64,000 nt of DNA, taken from positions 1 through 64,000 of the forward strand of contig SEFZ01000020.1 of NCBI GenBank assembly GCA_004173185.1, in the 5' to 3' direction. Positions 19,312 through 32,743 of the stretch are shown one piece after another. Source of the DNA: Sphingomonadales bacterium. GTDB lineage: Bacteria; Pseudomonadota; Alphaproteobacteria; Sphingomonadales; Sphingomonadaceae. A program made the translations under genes and the position numbers. The notes under the pieces are model-generated. The model ran no database searches, had not been told where the DNA came from, and saw nothing but the letters and a program-made list of their open reading frames with translations. Position 1 is the first letter of the stretch, and every line of letters starts with the position of its first letter.

Positions 19312-19478
19312 ACGGCTCCAACAAAAGCCTGATCGTCACGATCCTCGCGATCATCGGCGGCATCGTGGTTGCCGGCTGGCTGCTGCGCGCGACCTTTGCG
19401 CTGCTCGGGCCGCTGGTGCTGATCGGCATTGCGGTGCTGATCTACATCATGTTTTTCAAGGGTAAGGGCGCGCGATAA
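19308..19478 (+). CDS. 56-residue double-helix membrane protein in the nuo operon
   Basis: The protein has two closely spaced hydrophobic segments (about 8-25 and 31-50) and a basic end (FFKGKGAR). It begins inside the nuoE stop (ATGA) and its TAA shares a base with the nuoF ATG, so it is locked into the operon. Small membrane subunits exist in alphaproteobacterial and mitochondrial complex I, but I cannot match this to any of them. Confidence 0.65.
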   Translation: MNGSNKSLIVTILAIIGGIVVAGWLLRATFALLGPLVLIGIAVLIYIMFFKGKGAR

Positions 19479-20782
19479 TGCTGGCCGATAAGGACCGCAT
19501 CTTCACCAATCTGTACGGGTTCCAGCCCTGGAACCTGAAGGCTGCGCAAAAGCGCGGCGATTGGGATGCGACCAAGACATTGATGGCCATTGGCCAGGAC
19601 GCCGTGATCGACAAGATCAAGGCATCGGGTCTGCGTGGCCGCGGCGGGGCAGGGTTCCCCACCGGCATGAAGTGGAGCTTCATGCCCAAGGAGCCGCGTC
19701 CGGACCGTCCGAATTTCCTGGTGATCAACGCCGATGAGTCCGAGCCGGGCAGCTGCAAGGATCGCGAGATCCTGCGTCACGATCCGCACAAGCTGATCGA
19801 AGGCGCGCTGATCGCGGGCTATGCGATGCGCGCGCGCGCCGCCTATATCTATGTTCGCGGCGAATATATCCGCGAGACCGAGACGCTGCGCGCTGCCGTG
19901 CAGGAAGCCTATGACGCGGGCCTGATCGGCAAGAACGCATCGAAGTCGGGCTATGATTTCGACGTTTTCGTCCATCGTGGCGCGGGCGCATATATCTGCG
20001 GCGAAGAGACCGCGATGCTCGAAAGCCTTGAGGGCAAGAAGGGCCAGCCGCGCCTCAAGCCGCCATTCCCGGCGGGTGCGGGTCTGTACGGCTGCCCGAC
20101 GACGGTGAACAATGTCGAGTCGATCGCGGTTGTGCCGACGATCCTGCGGCGCTCGCCCGAATGGTTCGCCAGCTTCGGCAACGAAGGAAATAAGGGCACC
20201 AAGCTCTTCCAGATCAGCGGCCATGTGAACAAGCCGGTGGTGGTCGAGGAAGCGATGAGCATCTCGTTCCGCGAACTGATCGACAAGCATTGCGGCGGCA
20301 TTCGCGGCGGCTGGGACAATCTGCTGGCGGTGATCCCCGGCGGTTCGTCGGTGCCGCTGGTGCCCGCCGAGCAGATCATGGACTGCGCGATGGATTTCGA
20401 TGGCCTCAAGGCTGTTGGCTCTGGCCTCGGCACCGCCGCCGTGATCGTCATGGACAAGTCCACCGACATCGTTCGGGCGATCAGCCGCATTTCGTACTTC
20501 TACAAGCATGAGAGCTGCGGCCAGTGCACCCCGTGCCGCGAAGGCACCGGCTGGATGTGGCGCGTCATGGAGCGGATGCGCACCGGCGACGCGGACATCG
20601 GCGAAATCGATACCCTCTACCAAGTTACCAAGCAGGTCGAAGGCCACACCATCTGCGCGCTCGGCGACGCGGCGGCATGGCCGATTCAGGGCCTGATCCG
20701 CCACTTCCGGCCCGAAATGGAGCGCCGGATCAATGAGCGTAATGGCACCGGCGATGCTCCGATGGTGGAGGCGGCGGAATGA
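19478..20782 (+). CDS. nuoF: NADH-quinone oxidoreductase subunit F
   Basis: 434 residues. The 51-kDa NADH/FMN subunit: [17 protein letters not shown] (NADH/FMN site), [15 protein letters not shown], and the [4Fe-4S] motif [16 protein letters not shown]. It oxidises NADH and passes electrons from FMN to the cluster chain. Confidence 0.97.
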   Translation: MLADKDRIFTNLYGFQPWNLKAAQKRGDWDATKTLMAIGQDAVIDKIKASGLRGRGGAGFPTGMKWSFMPKEPRPDRPNFLVINADESEPGSCKDREILRHDPHKLIEGALIAGYAMRARAAYIYVRGEYIRETETLRAAVQEAYDAGLIGKNASKSGYDFDVFVHRGAGAYICGEETAMLESLEGKKGQPRLKPPFPAGAGLYGCPTTVNNVESIAVVPTILRRSPEWFASFGNEGNKGTKLFQISGHVNKPVVVEEAMSISFRELIDKHCGGIRGGWDNLLAVIPGGSSVPLVPAEQIMDCAMDFDGLKAVGSGLGTAAVIVMDKSTDIVRAISRISYFYKHESCGQCTPCREGTGWMWRVMERMRTGDADIGEIDTLYQVTKQVEGHTICALGDAAAWPIQGLIRHFRPEMERRINERNGTGDAPMVEAAE

Positions 20783-20804
20783 CGAGCAAGCGAGGGGTAA
20801 GCAT

Positions 20805-21539
20805 ATGAATTACCGAGCTATGTTTATGACGGCAGCTGCGATGGCGGCGTGTCTGACGGGCACCAGCGCATTTGCGCAGGCCGAAGGTGTTCCTAAGCCC
20901 GCCGTGAATCCGGGCGGCGTTGGCGGAGCAAGCAACCGCAACAGCATGACTGATTTCGAGCGGAGGATGAACCTCAATAATATGTTCGAGAATCCCGCTT
21001 CCGCGGCGAAAGGCTATGATGATTCTCGCCTGATCGCCGGGTGCGTGGTCAAGCTGAGCGGCAGCAAAGCGGGCGCATTGATCGGCGGCGAGGGCACCAA
21101 GGATCCGCACTTCACCAAACTCAGCAACGCCATGACCGGCCGCTACACGTCGTGCCTGCGCGGTGCGAGCGCCAAGAGCCTGTCGCCGGTGTTGCTCAAC
21201 TCGGCCATCGCGGAAACCCTGGTCGAGCATGATGGCGCAACCGGCGTCGCGGATCGTGCGGCCAGCGTCGATACCGACAAGGCAAGCGCGTTCCACGGCG
21301 ATCTGTCGGGCCCGGTGACGATCAACAATATTGCGCGCTGCACAGTCGTTTATTCGCCGGGTCTGGCGCGAAAGGTGCTCGCAACCGAGGCTGGCTCGGC
21401 TGAGGAGAAGTTTGCGCTCGACGCGCTGTATTCGCAGACGCCCGAGTGCGGCATGGCGACTACGCCCACCAGCGTTGGCCAGATTCTTCAGCGCTCCGCA
21501 ATTGCGGACGCCAGCTACGCCTGGTCGCAGCAAAAGTGA
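20805..21539 (+). CDS. Secreted protein of unknown function between nuoF and nuoG
   Basis: 244 residues from ATG 20805; the frame is open into nuoF but the signal peptide (MNYRAMFMTAAAMAACLTGTSAFA) fixes the start. The mature part has five cysteines (for example RLIAGCVVKL, YTSCLRGA, ARCTVVYSP, TPECGM) and many Ser, Ala and Gly residues. I recognise no domain. It sits on the same strand with 22 and 67-base flanks inside the complex I operon, so it is co-transcribed but exported to the other side of the membrane from NuoF and NuoG. Confidence 0.7.
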   Translation: MNYRAMFMTAAAMAACLTGTSAFAQAEGVPKPAVNPGGVGGASNRNSMTDFERRMNLNNMFENPASAAKGYDDSRLIAGCVVKLSGSKAGALIGGEGTKDPHFTKLSNAMTGRYTSCLRGASAKSLSPVLLNSAIAETLVEHDGATGVADRAASVDTDKASAFHGDLSGPVTINNIARCTVVYSPGLARKVLATEAGSAEEKFALDALYSQTPECGMATTPTSVGQILQRSAIADASYAWSQQK

Positions 21540-21606
21540 CGAACCGGGGAGGCGGGTTTGCGCCCGCTTCCCAGCCGTTTTGAACGGCGAACAAGGACCG
21601 AATTGA

Positions 21607-23607
21607 ATGCCGAAGTTGACGGTAGACGGAATTGAAGTGGAGGTGCCAGCGGGCGCCACCGTGCTCCAGGCCTGTGAGGCCGCGGGCAAGGAGATTCCGC
21701 GCTTCTGTTATCACGAGCGCCTGAGCATCGCCGGCAATTGCCGCATGTGCCTGGTCGAAGTGAAGCCGGGGCCGCCCAAGCCCCAGGCCAGCTGTGCGCT
21801 GCCCGCAGGCGAAGGTCAGGAAATCCGGACCGACACGCCGATGGTGAAGGCCGCGCGCGAAGGCGTGATGGAATTCCTGCTGATCAATCATCCACTCGAT
21901 TGCCCGATCTGCGATCAGGGTGGCGAATGCGATCTTCAGGATCAGTCGGTCGCATATGGCAAGGGCCATTCGCGCTACACCGAGAACAAGCGCGCGGTGA
22001 CCGAAAAATATATGGGTCCGATCATCAAGACGATCATGACCCGCTGCATCCAGTGCACCCGCTGCGTGCGCTTCGGCGAGGAAGTCGCCGGCGTAGAGGA
22101 TATCGGCGCGATCTATCGCGGCGAAGACATGCAGATCACGACCTATCTGGAAAAGGCGTTCCGGAGCGAGCTTTCGGGCAACGCCGTCGACCTTTGCCCG
22201 GTGGGCGCGCTGACCCACAAGCCGGTCGCATTCGAATATCGCCCGTGGGAATTGAAGCGGAACCTGTCGATCGACGTGACCGACGCGGTTGGCACCAACA
22301 TCCGCCTCGACAGCCGTGGCCGTCAGGTGATGCGCGTGCTTCCGCGGATCAATGAAGACGTCAACGAGGAATGGGCGCACGACAAGGCGCGCTACCATGT
22401 TGACGGCCTGGTCCGCCGCCGCCTCGACAAGCCTTTCGTCCGCGTGAACGGCAATCTGATCGAAGCGACGTGGGACGAAGCGTTTGACGCGATCGCCGTG
22501 GCCGCCAAGAAGGCTGGCAGCAGCGTTGCGGCAATTGCCGGCGACCTGCTCGATTGCGAGACGATGTTCGCGGCCAAGAAGCTGGTCAACGGCCTCGGCT
22601 CGAACCTGCTCGAAGGCCGCCAGACTGGCATGGCCTATGACGTGACGAACCTCGGTTCGGTCGCGTTCAACACCACGATCGGCGAGATCGAGAATGCCGA
22701 TGCGATCCTGCTCGTCGGCACGAACCTTCGCTGGGAAGCGCCGCTGATCAACACGCGCGTCCGCAAGGCGATCAAGAAGGGCGCGAAGGTCTTTGCAATC
22801 GGGCCAGAGACCGATCTGACCTATAAGGTCGAGTGGCTCGGCAACGATCTGGGCATTCTCGCCAAGATGCCGGAAGCGGCAGCCGAAGCGATCGACAATG
22901 CAGAGCGTCCCGTTCTGCTCCTCGGCCCCGGCGCGCTCAAGGACGGGCATGGCCCGGCGCTGGCGATGGCCAAGAGCTTCATCAAGGGCGACTGGAACGG
23001 CTTCAACGTCGTCCACACCGCCGCCGCACGGATGGGCGGGCTGATGCTCGGCTATGCGCAGGCGGGCGGCATCGCCGATGTCGTCGCAGCCGATCCCAAA
23101 CTGACGTTCTTCCTCGGCGCCGACGAAGTCGATTTCTCGGCCTTCGCTGGCAGCTTCAAGGTCTATATCGGTCATCATGGCGACAAGGGCGCGCATCACG
23201 CCGATGTGATCCTGCCGAGCGCGACCTATGCCGAAAAGCCGGGTACCTATGTGAACCTCGAAGGCCGCGTACAGCGCTCCGAGCGTGCAGTGTTCGCTCC
23301 CGGCGATGCGCGCGAAGACTGGACGATCCTGCGCGCGCTGTCCGACAAGCTGGGCGCGACCCTACCGTTCGACAGCTTCGAGCAACTCCGCGCCGCAATG
23401 GCCGCCGATGTGCCCGAACTGGGGCAGGAGGGGCTGGTGCGCTACAATTGGGCGCCGCCGAAGCTCGCTGCCGAGGCCAAGGGCCCGGTCAACTATCCGA
23501 TCGCCGATTTCTACCTGACCAACGCCATCTGCCGGGCCAGCCCGACGATGCAGCGCTGCTCGGCTGAACTTGTCCACGGTGAGGAATTTGCGGAGGCAGC
23601 GGAATGA
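21607..23607 (+). CDS. nuoG: NADH-quinone oxidoreductase subunit G
   Basis: 666 residues, about the mitochondrial 75-kDa length and much shorter than E. coli NuoG. The N-terminus carries the [2Fe-2S] ligands ([18 protein letters not shown]), then [17 protein letters not shown] and [12 protein letters not shown] for [4Fe-4S] clusters. The molybdopterin-like domain follows but should lack cofactor. It passes electrons from NuoF toward NuoI. Confidence 0.96.
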   Translation: MPKLTVDGIEVEVPAGATVLQACEAAGKEIPRFCYHERLSIAGNCRMCLVEVKPGPPKPQASCALPAGEGQEIRTDTPMVKAAREGVMEFLLINHPLDCPICDQGGECDLQDQSVAYGKGHSRYTENKRAVTEKYMGPIIKTIMTRCIQCTRCVRFGEEVAGVEDIGAIYRGEDMQITTYLEKAFRSELSGNAVDLCPVGALTHKPVAFEYRPWELKRNLSIDVTDAVGTNIRLDSRGRQVMRVLPRINEDVNEEWAHDKARYHVDGLVRRRLDKPFVRVNGNLIEATWDEAFDAIAVAAKKAGSSVAAIAGDLLDCETMFAAKKLVNGLGSNLLEGRQTGMAYDVTNLGSVAFNTTIGEIENADAILLVGTNLRWEAPLINTRVRKAIKKGAKVFAIGPETDLTYKVEWLGNDLGILAKMPEAAAEAIDNAERPVLLLGPGALKDGHGPALAMAKSFIKGDWNGFNVVHTAAARMGGLMLGYAQAGGIADVVAADPKLTFFLGADEVDFSAFAGSFKVYIGHHGDKGAHHADVILPSATYAEKPGTYVNLEGRVQRSERAVFAPGDAREDWTILRALSDKLGATLPFDSFEQLRAAMAADVPELGQEGLVRYNWAPPKLAAEAKGPVNYPIADFYLTNAICRASPTMQRCSAELVHGEEFAEAAE

Positions 23608-24656
23608 CCGCCTTCTTCCAATGGCTCGGCCTCCCCTTCGAATGGGCCTGGTTCGTGGCAACGATCGCCGGCATCCTTCTCATCGCGCTGCCGCTGATGC
23701 TGTCGGTGGCGATGATCATCTATGCCGATCGCAAGATCTGGGCGGCGATGGCGCTGCGCCGGGGGCCGAACGTCGTCGGTCCGCTCGGGCTGCTCCAGTC
23801 GTTCGCGGATGGTCTGAAGGTCTTCCTGCAGGAAACCATCATCCCGTCGAGTGCGAACAAGGCGCTGTTCCTGCTCGCGCCGATCATCACCTTCACGGTC
23901 GCGCTGATCGTGTGGGCGGTGGTGCCGTGGCAGGCGGGCGTGACGCTTTCGAACATCAATGTGGGCCTGCTTTACATCCTCGCGGCATCGTCGCTGGGCG
24001 TTTACGGGATCATTCTTGCGGGCTGGTCGTCCAACTCGAAATATCCATTCTACTCGGCAATCCGTGCTGCTGCGCAGATGGTGAGCTACGAAGTCTCGAT
24101 CGGCTTCGTGCTGATCGCGGTCGTGCTGTGGGCCGGTACGTTCAACATGGGTGGCATCGTCGAAGGCCAGAAGGGCCACATCTTCGGCCTGATCAACGGC
24201 TATGGGTTTAACCCTCTGCTGTTCCCGATGGCGGTGGTGTTCTTCATCTCGTCGCTCGCCGAAACCCAGCGCGCGCCGTTCGATCTTACCGAGGCCGAAA
24301 GCGAGCTCGTCGCCGGTTACCAGACCGAATATTCGTCGATGAGCTTCGCGCTCTACTGGCTGGGCGAATATGCCAACGTGCTGCTGATGTGCACGTTGAA
24401 CGCGACGTTGTTCTGGGGTGGCTATCTGCCGCCGCTGGATTGGGCGCCGCTGTACATGGTGCCGGGCATCATCTGGCTGTTTGCCAAGATCCTGTTCTTC
24501 TTCTTCTGCTTCAGCTGGGTGAAGGCGACCGTGCCGCGCTACCGCTATGACCAGCTGATGCGCCTGGGCTGGAAGGTATTCCTGCCGCTGTCGCTGTTCT
24601 TTGTGTTCCTCGTTTCGGGCTGGCTGATGATCCAGCGCGTAGGACTTCCCGTATGA
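23604..24656 (+). CDS. nuoH: NADH-quinone oxidoreductase subunit H
   Basis: 350 residues with about eight membrane helices. Family motifs are [20 protein letters not shown] near the N-terminus and [20 protein letters not shown], the loop that lines the quinone channel. Starts in the nuoG stop (ATGA) and ends in the nuoI start, so strongly coupled. Confidence 0.97.
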   Translation: MTAFFQWLGLPFEWAWFVATIAGILLIALPLMLSVAMIIYADRKIWAAMALRRGPNVVGPLGLLQSFADGLKVFLQETIIPSSANKALFLLAPIITFTVALIVWAVVPWQAGVTLSNINVGLLYILAASSLGVYGIILAGWSSNSKYPFYSAIRAAAQMVSYEVSIGFVLIAVVLWAGTFNMGGIVEGQKGHIFGLINGYGFNPLLFPMAVVFFISSLAETQRAPFDLTEAESELVAGYQTEYSSMSFALYWLGEYANVLLMCTLNATLFWGGYLPPLDWAPLYMVPGIIWLFAKILFFFFCFSWVKATVPRYRYDQLMRLGWKVFLPLSLFFVFLVSGWLMIQRVGLPV

Positions 24657-25138
24657 GCGTCGCCCAACTCGTCCGTTCCTTCACGCTGTGGGAATTCATC
24701 AAGGCGCACTGGCTGACCTTGCAGTATTTCTTCAAGCCCAAGGCAACGATCAACTATCCGTACGAGAAGAACCCGATCTCGCCCCGCTTCCGCGGCGAGC
24801 ATGCGCTTCGTCGCTATGCCAATGGCGAAGAGCGCTGCATCGCCTGCAAGCTGTGCGAAGCGGTGTGTCCGGCGCTGGCGATCACGATCGAGGCCGAGCC
24901 GCGCGATGACGGCAGCCGCCGCACCACGCGCTACGACATCGATATGACCAAGTGCATCTATTGCGGGCTATGCCAGGAGGCATGCCCCGTCGATGCGATC
25001 GTTGAAGGGCCGAACTTCGAATTTTCGACCGAAACGCGCGAAGAGCTGATCTACGACAAGGATAAGCTCCTCGCGAACGGCGACCGTTGGGAACGCGCAA
25101 TTGCCGCGAACCTTGCCGCCGATGCACCGTACCGTTAA
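24653..25138 (+). CDS. nuoI: NADH-quinone oxidoreductase subunit I
   Basis: 161 residues. Two ferredoxin motifs, [16 protein letters not shown] and [16 protein letters not shown], hold clusters N6a and N6b that deliver electrons to N2 in NuoB. A short amphipathic N-terminus docks on the membrane arm. Confidence 0.97.
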   Translation: MSVAQLVRSFTLWEFIKAHWLTLQYFFKPKATINYPYEKNPISPRFRGEHALRRYANGEERCIACKLCEAVCPALAITIEAEPRDDGSRRTTRYDIDMTKCIYCGLCQEACPVDAIVEGPNFEFSTETREELIYDKDKLLANGDRWERAIAANLAADAPYR

Positions 25139-25171
25139 GCGCACCGAAACCGTCAGGGGCCGCCAGATTCC

Positions 25172-25783
25172 GTGATCCAGATCCTCGCCTTTTATCTCTT
25201 CGCCACAGTCGTGATCGCGTCCGCCGCGATGACGATCCTGTCGCGCAATCCGGTGCATTCGGTGCTCTGGCTTATCCTCGCATTCTTCAACGCGGCGGGT
25301 CTCATGATCCTGTGCGGTGCCGAGTTCATCGCGATGCTGCTCGTCATCGTGTATGTCGGCGCGGTTGCGGTGCTGTTCCTGTTCGTCGTGATGATGCTCA
25401 ACATCGATTTCGCCGAGCTGCGGGCGGGCGTGATGCGCTATGCCGCGATCGGCGCGCTGCTCGCAGTGGCGCTGGTCGCTGAGATCATCATCGCGGTTGG
25501 TGCCTGGAGCGCCGGTGGCGTCCAGTTGGGCCGCCGCATCGCTCCGATCGACGCCGAAACGCCAAATATCGAAGCGGTCGGACAGCTTCTCTACAGCCGC
25601 TATCTGTTCGTGTTCGAAGGCGCGGGCCTTGTGCTGCTCGTCGCGATGATCGGCGCGATCGTGCTGACCCATCGCCAGCGCAGCGATGTTCGCGTGCAGA
25701 ACATCAGCCGCCAGATTAACCGCCGTTCGAAGGACGCTACCCGCAACATGAAACCGCCAGTCGGGCAGGGAGTCGAACTGTGA
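25172..25783 (+). CDS. nuoJ: NADH-quinone oxidoreductase subunit J
   Basis: 203 residues from a GTG at 25172. Five membrane helices, including the conserved [20 protein letters not shown] and [10 protein letters not shown] stretch. The 33-base gap after nuoI is the widest within the nuoG-N half of the operon. The basic C-terminus is cytoplasmic and ends in the nuoK start (GTGA). Confidence 0.95.
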   Translation: MIQILAFYLFATVVIASAAMTILSRNPVHSVLWLILAFFNAAGLMILCGAEFIAMLLVIVYVGAVAVLFLFVVMMLNIDFAELRAGVMRYAAIGALLAVALVAEIIIAVGAWSAGGVQLGRRIAPIDAETPNIEAVGQLLYSRYLFVFEGAGLVLLVAMIGAIVLTHRQRSDVRVQNISRQINRRSKDATRNMKPPVGQGVEL

Positions 25784-26085
25784 TCGGCGTCACGCATTAT
25801 CTCGTCGTCTCGGCGATCCTGTTCACGCTCGGGGTGCTTGGCATCTTCATGAACCGGAAGAACCTCATCGTCATCCTGATGGCGATCGAGCTCATCCTGC
25901 TTTCGGTGAATTTGAACTTTGTCGCTTTCTCGGCGGCGCTCGGCGATCTCGTGGGGCAGGTCTTTGCGATGTTCGTGCTGACCGTCGCTGCTGGTGAGGC
26001 CGCGATCGGGCTCGCCATTCTCGTTATTTACTTCCGCGGCCGCGGCACGATCTCGGTCGACGACGTCAATCGGATGAAGGGCTGA
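25780..26085 (+). CDS. nuoK: NADH-quinone oxidoreductase subunit K
   Basis: 101 residues, start GTG overlapping the nuoJ stop. Three membrane helices with the conserved glutamates in [19 protein letters not shown] and [19 protein letters not shown] that form part of the proton path. Its stop shares one base with the nuoL ATG. Confidence 0.97.
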   Translation: MIGVTHYLVVSAILFTLGVLGIFMNRKNLIVILMAIELILLSVNLNFVAFSAALGDLVGQVFAMFVLTVAAGEAAIGLAILVIYFRGRGTISVDDVNRMKG

Positions 26086-28166
26086 TGTCTCCAATCCTCT
26101 TCATCGTATTCCTGCCGCTTCTGGCAGCGATCGTCGCTGGCCTGTCGAACAAGTCGTTCGGCGCGGCCTTCCCGAAGCTCATCACCACGGGTGCGCTGTT
26201 CATCGCATGCGGCCTCAGCTGGCCGGTGTTCCTCAGCTATATGGCCGGGACTGCCGAGCCTGTAGTCGTGCCGGTGCTGCATTGGATGACCAGCGGCACG
26301 TTCAGCGTCGAGTGGGCATTGCGTGTCGATGCGCTCACGGCGGTCATGCTCGTGGTGGTCACCAGCGTCTCGGCGCTCGTCCACCTCTATAGCTGGTCCT
26401 ATATGAGCGAAGACCCGGATCAGCCGCGCTTCTTCGCTTATCTCTCGCTCTTCACCTTCGCGATGCTGATGCTCGTGACGGCCGACAACCTCGTCCAGAT
26501 GTTCTTCGGCTGGGAAGGCGTGGGCCTCGCATCCTACCTCCTGATCGGTTTCTGGTTCCGCAAGCCGAGCGCCAATGCTGCTGCGATCAAGGCGTTCGTC
26601 GTCAACCGCGTCGGCGATCTGGGCTTCATGCTCGGCATCTTCGGCATCTATCTGGTGTTCGGCACGGTCTCGATCCCCGAGATCCTCGCCGCCGCGCCGA
26701 ACATGCATGGCTCGACCATCGGCTTCCTGTGGTTCCGGGCGGACACGGTTACCGTGCTCTGCTTGCTGCTGTTCGTCGGTGCGATGGGCAAATCGGCGCA
26801 GCTTGGCCTGCACACATGGTTGCCGGACGCGATGGAAGGCCCGACCCCGGTGTCGGCGCTGATCCACGCAGCCACGATGGTCACCGCCGGCGTGTTCATG
26901 GTCTGCCGCATGTCGCCACTGTTCGATCAGAGCGCCGTGGCGATGAGCGTGGTCACGTTCGTTGGTGCCGCAACCTGCCTGTTCGCAGCGACGGTCGGCA
27001 CCACGCAGACCGACATCAAGCGCGTGATCGCCTATTCGACCTGCTCGCAGCTCGGCTACATGTTCTTCGCAGCGGGCGTGGGCGCCTATGGCGCGGCGAT
27101 GTTCCATCTGTTCACGCACGCGTTCTTCAAGGCACTGCTGTTCCTGGGTGCCGGTTCGGTGATCCATGCGATGCACCATGAGCAGGACATGCGCTATTAT
27201 GGCGGCCTGCGGAAACACATCCCGGTAACTTTCTGGACGATGCTGCTCGGCACGCTCGCCATTACCGGCGTTGGTATTCCCGCAGTGTTCGGCAATCCGC
27301 TCGCAATCGGGTTTGCTGGCTTCCATTCGAAGGATGCGATCATCGAGGCGGCCTGGGCTGCTGGCAGCACCAGCACATTCTGGGTTGGCGTGTTCGTGGC
27401 GCTGCTCACCAGCTTCTACAGCTGGCGTCTGGTGTTCCTGACCTTCTACGGCAAGCCGCGCTGGGTGCAGTCCGAGCATATCCAGCACGCCATCCATGAC
27501 GCGCATGGCCACGGCCATGACGATCATCATCATGACGCACCTTCGGAAGAAGATGCCGGCCATGACGCACATGCGCACGACGATGCTCCAAAGACAGGCA
27601 CGGGCGGCTATCATCCGCATGAGAGCCCCTGGCCGATGCTGGTGCCGCTGGTGTTGCTCACCATTGGCGCGATCTTCGCGGGCTTTGTCTTCCACGGCAT
27701 CTTCATCGAGCCGGAAGCGGGCGAGCATTTCTGGAAGGGCGCAATCGCGTTCAACGAGCATCTGATGCACGAAATGCACAATGTGCCGGTGTGGGTGAAG
27801 CTGTCGGCGACGACGGCGATGCTCAGCGGGCTGCTGATCGGCTGGCTGGCATATGTTCGCCATCCGGAATTCCCGGCGAAGTTCGCCGAGCAATTCGGCG
27901 TTCTCTACAAGTTCCTGCTCAACAAATGGTATTTCGACGAGCTCTATAACTTCCTGTTCGTGCGGCCCGCATTTGCGATTGGCCGTCTGCTCTGGAAGAC
28001 GGGCGACGAGGGCACCATCGATCGTTTCGGGCCGAATGGCATCGCGAAGCTGATCCAGTTCGGCGGCCTGGGCACCGCAAAGCTGCAATCGGGATACCTC
28101 TACACTTATGCGTTCATCATGCTGATCGGTCTCACCGCGGCGCTCACTTGGGTGATCGCAGGATGA
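26085..28166 (+). CDS. nuoL: NADH-quinone oxidoreductase subunit L with histidine-rich loop
   Basis: 693 residues. Antiporter-like proton-pumping subunit at the distal end of the membrane arm: [38 protein letters not shown] and [17 protein letters not shown] are family hallmarks. At about residues 465-512 an insertion is dense in His and Asp (for example [12 protein letters not shown]), a probable soluble, metal-binding loop absent from E. coli NuoL. The C-terminal long amphipathic helix region follows. Confidence 0.96.
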   Translation: MSPILFIVFLPLLAAIVAGLSNKSFGAAFPKLITTGALFIACGLSWPVFLSYMAGTAEPVVVPVLHWMTSGTFSVEWALRVDALTAVMLVVVTSVSALVHLYSWSYMSEDPDQPRFFAYLSLFTFAMLMLVTADNLVQMFFGWEGVGLASYLLIGFWFRKPSANAAAIKAFVVNRVGDLGFMLGIFGIYLVFGTVSIPEILAAAPNMHGSTIGFLWFRADTVTVLCLLLFVGAMGKSAQLGLHTWLPDAMEGPTPVSALIHAATMVTAGVFMVCRMSPLFDQSAVAMSVVTFVGAATCLFAATVGTTQTDIKRVIAYSTCSQLGYMFFAAGVGAYGAAMFHLFTHAFFKALLFLGAGSVIHAMHHEQDMRYYGGLRKHIPVTFWTMLLGTLAITGVGIPAVFGNPLAIGFAGFHSKDAIIEAAWAAGSTSTFWVGVFVALLTSFYSWRLVFLTFYGKPRWVQSEHIQHAIHDAHGHGHDDHHHDAPSEEDAGHDAHAHDDAPKTGTGGYHPHESPWPMLVPLVLLTIGAIFAGFVFHGIFIEPEAGEHFWKGAIAFNEHLMHEMHNVPVWVKLSATTAMLSGLLIGWLAYVRHPEFPAKFAEQFGVLYKFLLNKWYFDELYNFLFVRPAFAIGRLLWKTGDEGTIDRFGPNGIAKLIQFGGLGTAKLQSGYLYTYAFIMLIGLTAALTWVIAG

Positions 28167-29751
28167 CCGGCTTGCCCATCCTCTCGATCATGCTGGCGAT
28201 CCCCGCGGTCGCCGCTGTCGCCTGCTTGTTCTCCAGCGCTAATAACGCGCGCTGGATCGCACTGGGCGCCACGCTTATCGATCTCGCGCTCGGCATCTGG
28301 CTGTGGGTGAATTTCGACATGAGCGACGGTGCTGCCCAATGGCAGTTCGTCGAGCATGTCCGCCTGTTTGGCGTTGGCGGCGTCGATTTCTCCTGGGCGC
28401 TCGGCATCGACGGCTTTGCGCTGATGCTGATCATGCTCTCGGTCTTCCTCATGCCGATCTGCATCGGCGCGAGCTGGGTCGCGATCGAAAAGCGCGTGCC
28501 CGAATATATGGCCGCGATGCTTGCCACGCTGATCCTGATGATCGGCACGTTCGCGGCACAGGATCTGCTGCTGTTCTACGTCTTCTTCGAAGGCGGCCTG
28601 ATCCCGATGTACCTGATCATCGGCATCTGGGGCGGCGCGAACCGCATCTACGCTTCGTACAAATTCTTCCTCTACACGCTGGTCGGCTCGCTGCTGATGC
28701 TCGTCGCGATGATCGCAATGATCCTCAGCGCCGGCACTGCTTCGATCCCCGAGCTGATGACGCATGACTTCCCAGTCAGTTGGCAGACCTGGCTATGGCT
28801 GGCGTTCTTCGCGAGCTTCGCGGTCAAGATGCCGATGTGGCCGGTCCACACCTGGCTACCCGACGCGCACGTTCAGGCGCCGACCGCCGGTTCGGTGATC
28901 CTGGCCGGCGTGTTGCTGAAGCTCGGCGGCTATGGCTTCCTGCGCTTCTCGCTGCCGATGTTCCCCGAAGCATCCGCGCAGTTCATGAACCTCGTGTTCG
29001 TGCTGTCGTGCATCGCAGTGGTCTACACGTCGCTGGTCGCGATGGTGCAGTCGGACATGAAGAAGCTGATCGCTTATTCCTCGGTCGCGCATATGGCGAT
29101 CGTGACGATGGGGCTGTTCGCGTTCAACCAGCAGGGCATCGAAGGCGCGATGATGGTCATGCTCGGCCATGGTCTGGTCTCGGGCGCGCTCTTCCTGTGC
29201 GTCGGCGTGATCTATGATCGCCTGCATACCCGCGAGATCGACCGTTACGGCGGCCTTGCGATCAACATGCCGCGTTACGCTTTGCTGTTCATGCTCTTCA
29301 CCATGGCCTCTGTCGGCCTGCCGGGCACCAGCAACTTCGTGGGTGAATTCCTGGGTCTCATGGGCGTCTATCAGGTTTCGACCTGGACCGCGTTCATCGG
29401 CACCACCGGCATCATCCTCGGCGCTGCATATATGCTGTATCTCTATCGCCGCGTCGTATTCGGCGATCTGACCAAGGACGATGTTCGCGCGATGCCCGAT
29501 CTGAACGCGCGGGAAATCTCGCTGCTCGTGCCGATCGCAGCCGCCGTGCTGTGGATGGGTATCTATCCGGAGAGCTTCCTGAAGCCGATGCGTCCGGATG
29601 TGGAGCGTCTGGTTGAGCGGATGAGCCGTGCGGCACCTGTGGGTGACTCGCAGCCCACCGCCGGCAAGCCCGCGCCCGCTGGCGAACATCACGCTGCATC
29701 TGCCACCCAAGGCCACGAAGCCCCCGCTGCTGCGCACGGGGAGGCGCACTG

Positions 29752-29752
<1 letters not shown>
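28163..29752 (+). CDS. nuoM: NADH-quinone oxidoreductase subunit M
   Basis: 529 residues from the ATG overlapping the nuoL stop. Second antiporter-like pump: [37 protein letters not shown] and [19 protein letters not shown] are typical. The last 35 residues are an Ala/Pro/His-rich tail ([20 protein letters not shown]) outside the usual fold. Confidence 0.96.
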
Positions 29753-31193
<1,441 letters not shown>

Positions 31194-31197
<4 letters not shown>

Positions 31198-31895
31198 CCG
31201 CGACGATACGAACCGTCGCCGAGACGGGATCGACCAATGCAGATATGGCCGATCTCGTCCGCAGCGGTGCGAGCGAAGGGCTGTGGCTGCGCGCTGAGCG
31301 CCAGACCGCAGGCAAGGGCCGGCAGGGCAGGGAATGGGCATCGCCTGAGGGTAACCTCTACATCTCCACGGTTGTTCGCATTCGGCCAGGGGAGCCTGCG
31401 GCTGCCACGCTTGCGCTGGTCGCGGCGGTAGCGCTCCAGGAGACCATCGCGTTGTTCGCCGTGCGGCCGATGATCAAATGGCCCAACGACCTTCTGGTGA
31501 ACGGTGCCAAGCTATCGGGCATATTGCTCGAGCGCGTGGACGATGCTGTTATCGTCGGCTTCGGCGTCAATCTTGCGCATTGCCCCGTGGGACTTGGCCA
31601 GCCGGCGACAAGTGTCAGCATCTATGCGCCTCCGCCCGAACCGCAGGTTGTCGCGGATACGCTCGCCGAAATTTTTGCGCGCTGGCTCTCGCGCTGGCGG
31701 GATGGCATCGCGCCGGTCCGCGAACGCTGGCTCGCCCGCGCGCACCCCATTGGCACTGCGCTCACCGCCCGATTGGCCGATGGCACCAGCGTCGATGGCT
31801 TGTTCGACGGCCTTACCAGCGACGGCGCGCTCATGCTTCGCTTGGCCGATGGCACGGTCCGTGCCATTCACGCGGGCGACGTGTTCCTGCTCTGA
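31194..31895 (+). CDS. birA: Biotin-[acetyl-CoA-carboxylase] ligase, apparent CTG start
   Basis: 233 residues if translation begins at CTG 31194, which overlaps the nuoN stop (CTGA). The conserved ETGSTN motif at residues 10-15 needs a start before the only ATG (31245, residue 18), and no ATG, GTG or TTG exists in frame after the stop at 31158. The biotin-AMP loop is [12 protein letters not shown] and the catalytic lysine region is [18 protein letters not shown]. There is no N-terminal DNA-binding domain, so it is a group I ligase, not a repressor. Confidence 0.88.
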
Positions 31896-31908
31896 AAGGG
31901 CTTTTTGC

Positions 31909-32685
31909 ATGCTGCTCGCGATTGACGCTGGCAACACCAATGTCGTCTTTGCGCTGGTCGAAGCCGGGGAGATCCGCGCGCGCTGGCGCATCGCCACCGA
32001 TCCGCGCCGCACCGCGGACGAATATGCCGTGTGGCTCAGCCAATTGCTCAGCCTTGAAGGCTACGAAATGGGCAGCGTGAACGGCGTTATCATCGGGACC
32101 GTGGTGCCGCGTGCGCTCCACAATCTTCAGGTGCTGAGCCAGAAATATTTCAAGACCGAAGCCGTGGTGGCCGGGCAGGGTAAGGCGGCGTGGGACTTCC
32201 ATCTCGATGTCGAGGAGCCGGAGAGCCTTGGCGCAGACCGCGCGCTCAACACCATCGCCGCGCATGCCCGGCACAAGGGCGATCTGATCGTCATCGATTT
32301 CGGGACCGCCGCGACCTTCGACGTGGTCGATTATACCGGGGCCTATAAAGGCGGGATCATCGCTCCCGGCATCAATTTGTCGCTCGACGCGCTGGTCACC
32401 GCAGCCGCCAAGCTGCCCCGTATCGCGATCGAAGCGCCGACAAGCGACAGCGTGATCGGGCGGAACACGGTCAGCCAGATGCATATCGGCATCTATTGGG
32501 GTTATATCGCGATGATCGAGGGTCTGGTCGACCGGATGAAGGCCGAGGTTGGCCGGCCCTTGAAGGTCATCGCCACCGGTGGCCTTGCGGTATTGTTCGA
32601 GAAGCAGACCGATGTGTTCGACGTGATCGAGCCGGATCTGACGATTCAGGGGCTGGCGATGCTCTGGGAACGCGCATCGGCCTAG
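31909..32685 (+). CDS. coaX: Type III pantothenate kinase
   Basis: 258 residues from ATG 31909. ASKHA-fold kinase, first step of coenzyme A synthesis: [13 protein letters not shown] (phosphate 1), [26 protein letters not shown] (phosphate 2) and [14 protein letters not shown] are all visible. The 13-base gap after birA suggests one transcript with the nuo operon, as commonly seen in sphingomonads. Confidence 0.95.
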   Translation: MLLAIDAGNTNVVFALVEAGEIRARWRIATDPRRTADEYAVWLSQLLSLEGYEMGSVNGVIIGTVVPRALHNLQVLSQKYFKTEAVVAGQGKAAWDFHLDVEEPESLGADRALNTIAAHARHKGDLIVIDFGTAATFDVVDYTGAYKGGIIAPGINLSLDALVTAAAKLPRIAIEAPTSDSVIGRNTVSQMHIGIYWGYIAMIEGLVDRMKAEVGRPLKVIATGGLAVLFEKQTDVFDVIEPDLTIQGLAMLWERASA

Positions 32686-32743
32686 CATTCATTGCCGCTG
32701 GTAAAGATCCGATCGTCCAGCAGGGGTTGAGCTTCCTCCCCAC

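Noticed and set aside
26028..28088. 686-codon frame antisense to nuoL
   Set aside because: Shadow of nuoL; rich in Glu, Arg and His with no family pattern.
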